A stretch of DNA of 12,973 nucleotides from GCA-2724215 sp015660315 (GCA_029941315.1 JAPYQE010000181.1:1-12973), one strand, 5' to 3'; positions 1-7,415 are shown, counted from the first letter of the stretch. Made by a program: numbers and translations. The notes: generated from the letters alone by a model not told the origin.

Positions 1-771
1 GGCCAGGGCCAGTTGCGGAGCGCTTGCACTGGGTTGGACCTCGGCGGCCAACTGGCGAAATTGGCGGGACCGTTCGCGCAAAACCGCCAAAGGTTCGGGC
101 AGGTAGTCGCCCCTTTGGGTGAGCACGCCCTGGAGCAAAAGAGAACGCGCGACAATGCCGACGTTTTTTTGCGCTGCTAAGGGGAACGTCTCGTCGGCTT
201 GGCGTTGATCGAACACCGAGTAGCCTACTTGCAATACGTCAAAAAGATCGGTAGATAGCGCTTGCAGCGGCATTTCAGTGCCATAGGTAGATCCGCCAAT
301 GGCGCGTATCTTGCCGCTTTTTTTTGCAGTGTAGAATACTTCCGCCGCAATGTCCGCATGGGAGAGGAAGCTGTCGTCGATAGTGTGGATCTGCCATAGG
401 TCGATGCAATCGGTCTGCAAAAGTCTAAGGCTAGTATCCAGGCTGTCGAGCATGTGTTGCTTCAGGTGGTCGCCGCTCAGGGCGATTCCATCTGGGCCTT
501 GGGTCTTGACCTTCGTCGCCAGCACGACTTGCTCGCACCGGCCGCGCAAGGCCCGGCCGACAATCGCTTCGCTTTCGCCATAAGCCCTGGCGGTATCGAT
601 CAGGTTGATGCCGTGCGCGAGCGCCGCGTGTACGATGCGGATGGCGTCGGTCTCGGTGGGTTTTTCGTAGGCATGGGGGACTCGGAGGCCGTAATCCATG
701 CCCAACTCGACCGTGCCCAGACCGAGTGGCGAGACAGACAGGCCACTGCGGCCCAATAGACGCTTCTGCAC
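1..771 (-). CDS. Aldo/keto reductase, C-terminus cut by window edge
   Basis: NAD(P)H-dependent oxidoreductase of the aldo/keto reductase superfamily, a soluble TIM barrel that interconverts carbonyls and alcohols; substrate unknown. My translation of the minus strand from a GTG at 771-769 gives 257 codons, open to the left edge. It begins QKRLLGRSGLSVSPLGLGT, the usual family start, and shows the catalytic tetrad: D59 and Y64 in IDTARAYGESE, K87 in VVLATKVK and H129 in DLWQIH. The start is fixed by an AAGGAG Shine-Dalgarno sequence (784-779) that overlaps the TAA stop of the upstream reductase, so the two genes are almost certainly cotranscribed and translationally linked, 11 bp apart. The last third (NADPH phosphate-binding region) lies outside the window. 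The family assignment is firm; the substrate is not inferable. It differs clearly from its neighbour, so it is not a recent duplicate. Confidence 0.9.
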   Translation of the reverse strand, partial: MQKRLLGRSGLSVSPLGLGTVELGMDYGLRVPHAYEKPTETDAIRIVHAALAHGINLIDTARAYGESEAIVGRALRGRCEQVVLATKVKTQGPDGIALSGDHLKQHMLDSLDTSLRLLQTDCIDLWQIHTIDDSFLSHADIAAEVFYTAKKSGKIRAIGGSTYGTEMPLQALSTDLFDVLQVGYSVFDQRQADETFPLAAQKNVGIVARSLLLQGVLTQRGDYLPEPLAVLRERSRQFRQLAAEVQPSASAPQLALA

Positions 772-782
772 CGTCAATCTCC

Positions 783-1691
783 TTAGAAATAGCTCAGTTC
801 AGTCCGCAACTCGTCGGATAATCCGGCGGCTTCTGCGGCGAAGGCCTGATCGACTTGCTCGATGTCGCGCGCCCCGATAAGGACCGAGGTAATGCCGGGT
901 TGGCCAATGGCCCAGGCCAGGGCGAGTTCGATCATTGAGCGATCCAATTCGCCTGCTTTGGCGCGCAGGCCCTCGACGATGTCGAAGTATTTGTCCTTGA
1001 AGTAGATGTCCTGATGACCGGGGATCACATCGAAACGGGTGCCTGTGGGGACTTCTGCGTTGCGGTGATATTTTCCGGTGAGGAAACCGGCCCCGAGCGG
1101 ACTGTATGAAATGACGCCTATTTGCTGCTTTGCGCACAGCGGCAATAACGCTTCTTCGATATCGCGGACGACGAGATTGTAATTCGGCTCGGTCGCCTGC
1201 ATCCGTGCCCAGCCATTGTCGTCGGCGGTCACGAGCGCGGTGGCGAGTTGCTCGGCGTCGTAGTTGCTGCAGCCGACATGGCGGGCTTTGCCTTGTTCGA
1301 CTAGCGTGTTTAAGGCCTCAATAGTCTCTGTTAGCGGTACTTCCGGGTCCCAGTTGTGGACTTTGAAGAGGTCGATGCAATCGGTTCGCAAACGGCGCAG
1401 GCTGTCTTCGGCGGAGGCGAAGATATGCGCGCGGGTCTGCGCTCCGGCGACCTTGGTGGCCAATACGACTTTGTGGCGCGATTGGCGGTCGGTGAACCAT
1501 TGGCCGATGGTATCTTCGGAGGCGCCGCTAGCATAGGCTTCGGCGGTGTCGAAGAGGTTGATGCCGTGTTCGAGGGCACGGTCCATTATGGCGAAGGCGG
1601 TTTGTTGGTCTATTTCGCGGCCGAAGGTGACGCAGCCTAGGCCGATCGAACTTATTTCTGTGTTGGTCTGGCCGAGCCGGCGGTATTCCAC
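783..1691 (-). CDS. Aldo/keto reductase
   Basis: Soluble NAD(P)H-dependent aldo/keto reductase of 302 residues, a normal length for the family. The protein starts EYRRLGQTNTEISSIGLGC; the catalytic tetrad is D48 and Y53 (FDTAEAY), K80 (VVLATKV) and H112 (DLFKVH). The C-terminal SVLIGARDIEQVD segment, where this family binds the NADPH phosphate, is present. The reading frame is open up to an ATG at 1784, but those 31 extra residues are low-complexity and outside the family domain; the GTG at 1691-1689 preceded by AAAGGA at a spacing of about seven bases is the better start. It is first in a two-gene unit with the reductase at 1-771 and divergent from the hydroxylase at 1964. It resembles aryl-alcohol dehydrogenase-like and sugar-oxidising members, but the substrate is unknown. 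Confidence 0.92.
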   Translation of the reverse strand: MEYRRLGQTNTEISSIGLGCVTFGREIDQQTAFAIMDRALEHGINLFDTAEAYASGASEDTIGQWFTDRQSRHKVVLATKVAGAQTRAHIFASAEDSLRRLRTDCIDLFKVHNWDPEVPLTETIEALNTLVEQGKARHVGCSNYDAEQLATALVTADDNGWARMQATEPNYNLVVRDIEEALLPLCAKQQIGVISYSPLGAGFLTGKYHRNAEVPTGTRFDVIPGHQDIYFKDKYFDIVEGLRAKAGELDRSMIELALAWAIGQPGITSVLIGARDIEQVDQAFAAEAAGLSDELRTELSYF

Positions 1692-1799
1692 GGCGGGTCC
1701 TTTCTTTTGCCTATCACTGACGGTCAAAGCTGTGGGTGGATGGTCCGGATGAGGGGAGGCCCTTCCGCTCACGGTGCTGAACATGTATTGCGGGCGGCC

Positions 1800-1818
1800 A
1801 AAATAGCCCTAAAATAGC
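1800..1818. repeat. Direct repeat AAAATAGC x2, 11 bp apart
   Basis: AAAATAGC occurs at 1800-1807 and again at 1811-1818, an 11-base period that puts both copies on the same face of the helix. They lie about 110 bp upstream of the preferred GTG start of the aldo/keto reductase gene, in the divergent promoter region shared with the hydroxylase gene. This may be a binding site for a regulator or part of the leftward promoter (GCTATTTT on that strand); chance is also possible. Confidence 0.3.
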
Positions 1819-1873
1819 TCACTCACGTTGATAGATTAGACAAGATGAGTAGGGCGCGCAACAAGTGTGCTGC

Positions 1874-1918
1874 TTGACACTTGGGCGAAAGAATTTGATT
1901 CTGTTATATAGCGCTATA
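1874..1918 (+). promoter_or_regulatory. Candidate promoter and 12-bp palindrome before the hydroxylase
   Basis: TTGACA, a perfect -35 hexamer, sits at 1874-1879. Two -10 choices follow: a weak GATTCT at 1897-1902 (17-bp spacer), or an extended -10 of TG-T-TATATA ending at 1910, which would use TTGGGC at 1881-1886 as its -35. The second -10 overlaps a perfect palindrome TATAGCGCTATA (1907-1918), a plausible operator since a bound protein would cover the start of transcription. The gene starts about 45 bp downstream. Confidence 0.4.
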
Positions 1919-1963
1919 AATGATAAAAGAAGGCGCGTAAACAGAGGAAGGAAACGCAATCTT

Positions 1964-2770
1964 GTGTTGAGTATGCTCTGGGATACACGGCATTATTTTT
2001 TCTGGCTGATGGCCATTTCTCTCTTTTGTTGGCTGTTGGAGCGTTTACTGCCTTGGCGGGAGGACCAGAAGGTTTGGCGGGACCAGTTCGCGCAGGATCT
2101 GTTCTGGTTGGTTTTCAATGGTCACTATGCGGGGCTGCTGGTGGCCACGGGCGCGGGATGGGTTTTGCAGCAGGGGGCGCAGGTTGTGGGAGGATGGCCG
2201 TGGCAGGGATTGCAGGCGGTCCAGCTTTTGACGGGGAGTCCGTTGTGGGTGCAGTTTGCGGTGTTGCTGGTATTGAAGGACTTGCTTGAGTGGTGCGTGC
2301 ATCGGCTATTGCATCGGGTGCCTTGGTTGTGGCAGTTCCACAAGTTGCATCATTCGATTGCTGAGCTCGACTGGATCGGCAATATGCGTTTTCATTGGAT
2401 GGAAATCGTCGTCTATAAGAGCTTGACCTATTTGCCCCTGGTGGTACTAGGTATCGACGGCCAGGTCGTGCTGTGGCTGGCTATTTTTTCCACGCTGATC
2501 GGCCATCTCAACCACTCGAACCTGAAGATCGGCTGGGGGCCGCTCGGTTATCTGATCAATTCCCCCCGGATGCACGTCTGGCACCACGACGTGGTGCTGC
2601 ACGGCAAGTCGGGCCAAAACTTCGCGATTATCTTTAGCCTTTGGGATTGGCTCTTCGGTTCGGCGTATTTGCCGGAGGATGAACAGCAGCCGGCCCGTCT
2701 TGGTTTTTCGGAGATAGAATCTTTTCCCCGGGGATTGCTGGGGCGGTTGCTGTATCCGTTTTGGAAGTAG
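1964..2770 (+). CDS. Fatty acid hydroxylase / sterol desaturase family membrane protein
   Basis: Membrane-bound di-iron oxygenase of the fatty acid hydroxylase superfamily, which hydroxylates or desaturates lipid substrates using O2. Numbered from the GTG at 1964 (268 residues), the histidine clusters are HRLLH (113-117), HKLHH (126-130), FHWME with H144, HLNHSN (181-186) and HVWHHD with H204, H207 and H208, in family order, followed by the usual LWDWLFGS ending. Hydrophobic stretches near residues 10-25, 55-70, 95-105 and 150-180 fit membrane segments. The frame is open from an ATG at 1865, but GGAAGGAAA at 1949-1957 points to the GTG at 1964 or the ATG at 1973; the residues before it are basic and unlike the family. 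It is a single gene, divergent from the reductases and tail-to-tail with the PhyH gene at 2813, 42 bp away. The exact lipid substrate cannot be told. Confidence 0.88.
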   Translation: MLSMLWDTRHYFFWLMAISLFCWLLERLLPWREDQKVWRDQFAQDLFWLVFNGHYAGLLVATGAGWVLQQGAQVVGGWPWQGLQAVQLLTGSPLWVQFAVLLVLKDLLEWCVHRLLHRVPWLWQFHKLHHSIAELDWIGNMRFHWMEIVVYKSLTYLPLVVLGIDGQVVLWLAIFSTLIGHLNHSNLKIGWGPLGYLINSPRMHVWHHDVVLHGKSGQNFAIIFSLWDWLFGSAYLPEDEQQPARLGFSEIESFPRGLLGRLLYPFWK

Positions 2771-2812
2771 TAAGCGCCGTGATGGGAGACTGTCGCAGGA
2801 GTTAGAATGTTA

Positions 2813-3622
2813 TCAGTCGGTAATATGCTCGCTGCTGACGGGCTCGTCGTCGCCATCGACAAAGCGTTCCATCGTATTGTTGACGACGGGGCTGGTGTGG
2901 AAGTCGGCGATCCAAGGTTGGCGGAAGTAGGCTTGTTTTTCGCGCGGCAGGCCGCTGATGACGGCAGGCGGCGTCTTGAGCCGGTGCCAGTGGGTTGCCA
3001 GATGCGAGTAGGCGTTAAGCACGGCGACCCGCGGTGTGTCGCGCTGCCATACGGGGCCGGCATGGCACAGGTTTTCGGTGAAGAACACGGCGCTGCCGGC
3101 GGGGCATTCGTAAGAGGTCAGGAAGGGGCTGCGCTGTCCTTCTTCCAGCGACAGATGATGCTCGTGTACGGGGAATTCGGCTTTGTGGCTGCCAATGAGG
3201 AAGTGCGTGGACTGGTCCTCAATGGCGATATCGGTCAACTCGAAGATCACCCGCACCATACCGGCGTGGATGCGCCCATTTTTGACGCGATAACCGAAGA
3301 TCGGATCGGCCTGCTGCGGGCCGCCGCCGTGTAATTCGCCGTGCCGTTGGCCCTTCTCGCGCCAGATGCAGGTGCAGTTTTCCAGCCGGATATCGGGGCC
3401 GATCAACTCGCTGAGTACATCGACGACCTGCGGGTGGTCGATCAGCACGTTGCTCGGCCCGCCCGGCACGTCGCATTCGGCGGGAGACAGTGACTGCGGG
3501 TCGTGCTGGATGCGGTCGATATGCTCGACGATCGCTGCGATCTGGTCGGGGGTTAGAATCGCTGGGCGCACGAGAAAACCGGTGAGGTCGAAGCGGAAAC
3601 GTTCTTCTTCGCTTAGGGCCAT
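2813..3622 (-). CDS. PhyH-family Fe(II)/2-oxoglutarate oxygenase with altered metal motif (PhyH 1)
   Basis: Soluble 269-residue protein of the phytanoyl-CoA dioxygenase family, enzymes that use Fe(II), O2 and 2-oxoglutarate to hydroxylate, or in some branches halogenate, small molecules. Family features seen are the central VRVIFELTDI strand, the FLIGSHKAEFP segment (141-151), the distal iron ligand H187 in ENLCHAGP and R198 eleven residues later for 2-oxoglutarate. Where the normal HxD should be, the sequence reads RHGELHGGG: either H98-G-G100 serves (no carboxylate, as in the HxG/HxA halogenases) or H94-G-E96 gives an HxE. AGGA lies about ten bases before the ATG. It is alone in its transcription unit, facing the hydroxylase gene, with a long gene-free region upstream. 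Family membership is firm; the reaction is unknown. Confidence 0.87.
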   Translation of the reverse strand: MALSEEERFRFDLTGFLVRPAILTPDQIAAIVEHIDRIQHDPQSLSPAECDVPGGPSNVLIDHPQVVDVLSELIGPDIRLENCTCIWREKGQRHGELHGGGPQQADPIFGYRVKNGRIHAGMVRVIFELTDIAIEDQSTHFLIGSHKAEFPVHEHHLSLEEGQRSPFLTSYECPAGSAVFFTENLCHAGPVWQRDTPRVAVLNAYSHLATHWHRLKTPPAVISGLPREKQAYFRQPWIADFHTSPVVNNTMERFVDGDDEPVSSEHITD

Positions 3623-4371
3623 GGCAGCATCGTCCTGTGGTTACTTTGTGGTATACGTAAAGGCGGTGGCAATATAAACAAAAACGCTGCGGTATTCGAG
3701 TTGGGGTGATGGGTGTCTGCCTGTGGTCTATCCCATATAATTGATATAGAGTGTTGCCATCAGACGACTTGCTGACACTTAAGGGCCGAAGCACCTGGTG
3801 TTACCAGCGCCATCAGCGCCATCAGTAGATAACTGAGCCTGGCCGGCAGCCAGTTGCACAGGTCGTCGTGTCCATCTGCGTAGTCTCGCGTCCGACCAGC
3901 ATCGAAATTGCTTGCCGCATTTGTTGCTAAGTCACTGCTGTGTGCGGCCCGGTCAATGGCCAAGCCGTTTCTCCGCAGGTTTCCATCAACTTCGGCGGGT
4001 CTCTTGGCTTTCGGTAAATATCATTTTTTTAATTCTGTGCGGCCAAACATCGGCGGGCTATTTAGAACTGTCAACAACATATTTTTACGCGACGGCTGAT
4101 TGGCGGTGATAATGCCCATCGTCAAATTGTTATTTTTCAAACGAGATAAAGAAAGCGAAGCCATTAATGCGCAGGGTCGTGTTGCACCCTTATAAATGGG
4201 ATTTACTTGCGGGTTCAATCGTCTCTGTGGCGTTGCTGCGGACGTTTTTGGTGCCAGGTTGATTTTGGCGGCAGGCCGTTGATTTGGGATACGACGGAGC
4301 TATAGTTATCTTGCAGCCGTGCCAGGAAATACAATATCTGAAACAGATCTCTTAACGAAGAGTGAAACACC
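3623..4371. other. Gene-free divergent intergenic region
   Basis: About 750 bp between the divergent PhyH gene and the solute-binding protein gene. Only short open frames occur (67 residues or fewer per intergenic frame), with no family resemblance and no good ribosome site. The part from about 4010 to 4210 is visibly richer in A and T than the flanking genes. A nine-base tandem repeat (CAGCGCCAT twice) lies at about 3806-3823. No tRNA, CRISPR repeat or transposase remnant is recognisable. It must hold promoters for both flanking genes and could hide a small RNA or a decayed gene. Confidence 0.5.
4279..4306 (+). promoter_or_regulatory. Probable sigma-70-type promoter of the solute-binding protein gene
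   Basis: TTGATT at 4279-4284 and TATAGT at 4301-4306 are 16 bp apart and match the -35 and -10 consensus in 4 of 6 and 5 of 6 positions. Transcription would start near 4313, leaving a leader of about 60 bases. The leader contains a small inverted repeat ATCTG-AAA-CAGAT at 4336-4348, either a weak hairpin or a short operator, just before the GAAGAG ribosome site. Confidence 0.45.
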
Positions 4372-6126
4372 ATGTGTCTGAAACGACTGCTACTATCGAT
4401 ACTTATTATGTCCTTCACTATCGCCTGTGGCGGGTCGGGGGAGGAGACGGGCGCGAGCCTCAAACAAGTGCCGCGTAACCGCACTATGATCCTCGATTGT
4501 CTGACCTTTTCGGTGTGCGCCGGCCAAATCAAGGATTACAACACCTTCAACCCCTTTATTCCCGGCAATACTGCACCCACCGGCTGGAACTTTCTCTACG
4601 AGCCGCTCTACTTCTACAACGCCTTCAAAGAAGAAGACAATATTATCCCCTGGATCGCCGAGGGCCACGAATACAACGAGGACTATACCGAAGTCACTGT
4701 GAAGATTCGACCGGGCGTCGAGTGGAGCGACGGCATGCCGTGGACGGTGCACGATTTTGTCTTTACCATAAATATGCTCAAGGAAAACGCGCCCGAATTG
4801 TTGTTTTCCACCGATATGGAGACCTGGGTGGAAGAGGCGGTGGCGCTGGACGATCTGACGGCGAAGATCCGGCTCACGGCGCCGAACCCGCGTTTTATCT
4901 TTACCTATTTCACCCACAATTTCGGCAATGGCGTGCCGATCGTGCCCAAGCATATCTGGCAGGGCCAGAAGGCCGAGGTCTTTACTAATTTTGATATGGC
5001 GAAAGGCTGGCCAGTGGTCAGTGGGCCGTATGAGATGGTACTGTCAACTCCGCAGCAGCGGATTTGGGATCTGCGCGAGGGTTGGTGGGCGCAAAAGGCG
5101 GGTTTTAAAGAAATGCCGAAGGTCGAGCGCATTATCTACCTGCCCTTTATGGAGGAGACCAAACGGGTGCAAAACCTGCTGACCAATCACCTGGATTCGT
5201 GCCTGGATATGCGGCCACCCAATATTCGCACGATTATCGAGGGCAACGAAAAGGTCTCGTCGTGGACCGGGCGGCAGGCGCCTTTCGGCTATTTGGACTG
5301 GTGGCCGATATCCTTGGGGTTTAATGCGTTGGAAGCGCCTTTTGACGACAAGGAGATTCGTTGGGCGATCAACCATGCCATCGACCGCGCGCAATTGATC
5401 GAGGTCGGTTGGCAGGGCAGCGGCACATCGACCTTGCTGCCCTTTCCGGACTATCCGCCGCTGAGAAAATACACCGAGTCGATCGCCGATCTACTGGAGA
5501 AATACCCGGTGGGCACTTATGATCTTGAGCGGTCGGCGGCGATTATGCGCGCCAAAGGTTGGGAAAAGAACGAAGACGGGATCTGGGCTAAGGATGGCGA
5601 GCCGTTCAAGATGGTCGTGGATATTTATCCGATCTTCGTCGATTTAGCCCCGGTGCTGGTGGCGCAGTTGGAAAAGGCCGGTTTCGACGCAGATTTCCGC
5701 CAGACCTCGGACACTTATACGCGGCTGACCCAGGGCACGGGTAAGACCTATATGCAGGGACACGGCGGTTCGGTACGCGATCCGTATTTCACGCTGCGGC
5801 TTTACCACAGCCGTTTTGTCAAACCGACGGGCATCTTTGCTGAGCATTTCTGGCGCTGGGAGAACAAGCCTTTCGATGCGTTGGTTGACGAGATGGGGCG
5901 GTTATCGCCGGAAGACCCGAAGCTGGTGGGGTTGTTTCACGAGGCGATGGATATTTGGCTTGCAGAGTTGCCGTCGATCCCGATCGTACAGTGGTATCAC
6001 CGGATCCCGCACAACGAAACTTATTGGACCAATTGGCCGACGGCGGAAAATCCCTATATCAATAGCGCGTATTGGCACCGGACCTGGCTGCTGGTGTTAT
6101 TGGAGTTGGAGCCGGCGCAGGGGTAG
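4372..6126 (+). CDS. ABC transporter solute-binding lipoprotein, family 5 (peptide/opine/sugar type)
   Basis: Extracytoplasmic substrate-binding protein of the SBP_bac_5 family, the capture component of peptide-, nickel- or oligosaccharide-type ABC importers, 584 residues. Residues 1-19 form a lipoprotein signal peptide: basic MCLKR, a hydrophobic core, then TIAC with C19 as the likely lipidated residue, followed by a Gly/Ser/Glu-rich linker. Family hallmarks follow: NTFNPF (57-62), FLYEPLYFYN (74-83), the signature region with IRPGVEWSDGMPWTVHDFVF (112-131), and FDDKEIRWAINHAIDRAQLI in the second lobe. The start has GAAGAG nine bases upstream and a probable promoter at 4279-4306. It is slightly longer than typical family members. 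No permease or ATPase gene is adjacent, so it is an orphan that must work with a transporter encoded elsewhere, or have another role. The ligand is unknown. Confidence 0.93.
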   Translation: MCLKRLLLSILIMSFTIACGGSGEETGASLKQVPRNRTMILDCLTFSVCAGQIKDYNTFNPFIPGNTAPTGWNFLYEPLYFYNAFKEEDNIIPWIAEGHEYNEDYTEVTVKIRPGVEWSDGMPWTVHDFVFTINMLKENAPELLFSTDMETWVEEAVALDDLTAKIRLTAPNPRFIFTYFTHNFGNGVPIVPKHIWQGQKAEVFTNFDMAKGWPVVSGPYEMVLSTPQQRIWDLREGWWAQKAGFKEMPKVERIIYLPFMEETKRVQNLLTNHLDSCLDMRPPNIRTIIEGNEKVSSWTGRQAPFGYLDWWPISLGFNALEAPFDDKEIRWAINHAIDRAQLIEVGWQGSGTSTLLPFPDYPPLRKYTESIADLLEKYPVGTYDLERSAAIMRAKGWEKNEDGIWAKDGEPFKMVVDIYPIFVDLAPVLVAQLEKAGFDADFRQTSDTYTRLTQGTGKTYMQGHGGSVRDPYFTLRLYHSRFVKPTGIFAEHFWRWENKPFDALVDEMGRLSPEDPKLVGLFHEAMDIWLAELPSIPIVQWYHRIPHNETYWTNWPTAENPYINSAYWHRTWLLVLLELEPAQG

Positions 6127-6175
6127 CTTAATTGATCCGGCGCGTATATCCGCGGTCGATCCAGCAGACTGAAAA

Positions 6176-6217
6176 AATAAAAAACGAGTCCGCGAATTTG
6201 CGGACTCGTTTTTTATT
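6176..6217. terminator. Bidirectional intrinsic terminator
   Basis: A perfect inverted repeat: CGAGTCCGC (6185-6193), six-base loop, GCGGACTCG (6200-6208), extended by an A-run on the left and a T-run on the right (pairing continues over 6176-6217). It therefore gives a GC-rich stem followed by a U-tract when read in either direction. It sits between the convergent solute-binding protein gene (ends 6126) and PhyH gene 2 (ends 6239), and serves both. Confidence 0.93.
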
Positions 6218-6238
6218 GTATGGTTCTTGAACTTAAAA

Positions 6239-7060
6239 TTAACCTGCCGCGACTCCTGCGGCCTGCGGCCGATATTCGATGCGACGCATAAAGCGCTCGC
6301 CCTGGTCGTAGTCGGGTTGGCCGGAGACGAAACGCCACATTTGCACGCGGCGCATCAGTTCGTAGCGGTGCTCGTTGCCCTCCCAGCCGTGGTTGGTATT
6401 GAGGATCTGACGGATCTCTGGATCCTCAAGGTCCGCCGTGTCGAAGTTGCGGACCTGAGGCCTCGTCGGATTGAGCCGCAGCTTGTACATATAGCGATCC
6501 TGTTCGGTGTGGTTGCTGCGTGCACCGTGCCAGACGCCGGTATTCCACACGAAGATCGTACCTGCCGGACAGGTGGCCCAGATCTTGCCGCGCATATGCT
6601 GGTAGATGTGGATCTCGCCGGTGCGCACGCTGCGATACTGGGTGCCGGGCACTAAAAAGGTGCCGCCCATCTCGTCGGGCGTGTCGACAGGGAAGAACGA
6701 CAGTTGGATATCGAAGTAGTTCTCGCGAAAATCGATGACTGAGTCCTGGTGCATGTCCGGGCCTCGGGTCTGTCCGCCCTTAACCAGATGCGCGGCGTGG
6801 TGGTCGTAGAGCGGATCGGGCCCGACCAACGAGTGGATGAACCCCTGTACCTGCGGCAGCCGGAAGGCGTCGCCGAGCGCGGTGCCCTTGGGCCAGGTGT
6901 CCTCAAAGGACGCGCCGACGTTGAGATAGCCAAAATGGTGGTCGCGCATTTCGACGAGGCAAGCATCGCATAGTTCTTTGGGGACCATCTCGTCGAGGCG
7001 CAGATAACCGGATGCGACGAATTGCGCCATTTGTTTGGACGAGATCAGATGTTCATTCAT
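6239..7060 (-). CDS. PhyH-family Fe(II)/2-oxoglutarate oxygenase (PhyH 2)
   Basis: Soluble 273-residue phytanoyl-CoA dioxygenase family protein. The full iron site is visible: H104-Q-D106 in PDMHQDSVIDF, distal H178 in GVWHGARSN, and R189 eleven residues later as the likely 2-oxoglutarate anchor. GGTFLVPGTQYRS (132-144) is the usual segment between them. It is therefore expected to be a working hydroxylase; the substrate is unknown. The frame is open to an ATG at 7186, but the ATG at 7060 is preceded by AGGAAGAGGAG at a proper distance and starts where the family domain starts. That ribosome site is the last codons of the small gene upstream, whose stop is only five bases before this start, so the two are translationally coupled. 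Transcription ends at the terminator at 6176-6217. Confidence 0.92.
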   Translation of the reverse strand: MNEHLISSKQMAQFVASGYLRLDEMVPKELCDACLVEMRDHHFGYLNVGASFEDTWPKGTALGDAFRLPQVQGFIHSLVGPDPLYDHHAAHLVKGGQTRGPDMHQDSVIDFRENYFDIQLSFFPVDTPDEMGGTFLVPGTQYRSVRTGEIHIYQHMRGKIWATCPAGTIFVWNTGVWHGARSNHTEQDRYMYKLRLNPTRPQVRNFDTADLEDPEIRQILNTNHGWEGNEHRYELMRRVQMWRFVSGQPDYDQGERFMRRIEYRPQAAGVAAG

Positions 7061-7065
7061 GGGAT

Positions 7066-7350
7066 TTACTCCTCTTCCTGCATTTCGTTGAACTTCGACA
7101 AAACGGTCTGGTAGGGTAGCGGGCCCAGGTCGTAGCCTTCTTCGGCTGAGCGGTGTTTTAGCTCGGACATCTGTAGGACCTGCCATCCGTCACGCATCGC
7201 CGCCAAAGCGTTTGCATACGGGGGCTCATCTTCCTCGGTTAGGTCGCTGATCGGGCCTTTCGAGGCTTCGTAGCGGGCCCAGGCGACGGCGGGCGAGGTG
7301 AGTGCTGGTGTGGTCTGGAAAAATACGAGGATATCTTGTACGGCGGGCAT
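7066..7350 (-). CDS. Small acidic protein of unknown function, coupled to PhyH 2
   Basis: A 94-residue protein I do not recognise. It is soluble-looking, with no signal peptide or membrane segment. It has an N-terminal amphipathic stretch (VQDILVFFQTTP), an acidic centre (LTEEDEPPYANAL, about 37-49), DGWQVLQMSELKHRS and an EEE end. Evidence that it is real: AAAAGG seven bases before the ATG, a probable promoter at 7416-7444, codon use like its neighbours, and a stop five bases before the PhyH 2 start, with its last codons forming the ribosome site of that gene. The arrangement suggests a partner, chaperone or leader for PhyH 2, but this is inference. It might instead be a small uncharacterised family that travels with such oxygenases. 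Confidence 0.75.
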   Translation of the reverse strand: MPAVQDILVFFQTTPALTSPAVAWARYEASKGPISDLTEEDEPPYANALAAMRDGWQVLQMSELKHRSAEEGYDLGPLPYQTVLSKFNEMQEEE

Positions 7351-7415
7351 GAAAAAACCTTTTGTGATAAACGGTTATGGGGCGAATCCCCGGAACGGGT
7401 GCGCAACTAAAGAAA

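Noticed and set aside
1692..1784. 31-residue N-terminal extension of the aldo/keto reductase from the ATG at 1784
   Set aside because: The extension is Pro/Ser/Arg-rich and outside the family domain; a GTG with a good ribosome site begins exactly at the domain.
2548..3334. Long open frames opposite or shifted to the PhyH 1 gene (171 and 175 residues)
   Set aside because: They are shadows of the real gene, with no family motif and compositions typical of out-of-frame reading of GC-rich coding DNA.
3760..3963. 67-residue open frame on the minus strand with a hydrophobic C-terminal stretch
   Set aside because: No ribosome site, no recognisable family, and part of its sequence comes from a nine-base tandem repeat; likely chance.
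4208..4226. GGGTTCAATC resembling a tRNA T-arm
   Set aside because: The flanking bases do not pair into a T-stem and no acceptor, D or anticodon arm can be drawn around it.
4393..5394. Several 100-190-residue frames opposite the solute-binding protein gene
   Set aside because: They lie fully within a well-supported lipoprotein gene and show no domain or ribosome site.
7061..7186. 42-residue N-terminal extension of PhyH 2
   Set aside because: It overlaps the small coding gene in another frame, is arginine/proline-rich, and the ATG at 7060 has a strong ribosome site.
7379..7391. GGGG-N5-CCCC hairpin as a terminator after PhyH 3
   Set aside because: The stem has only four pairs and no T-run follows in either direction; more likely a minor leader hairpin.
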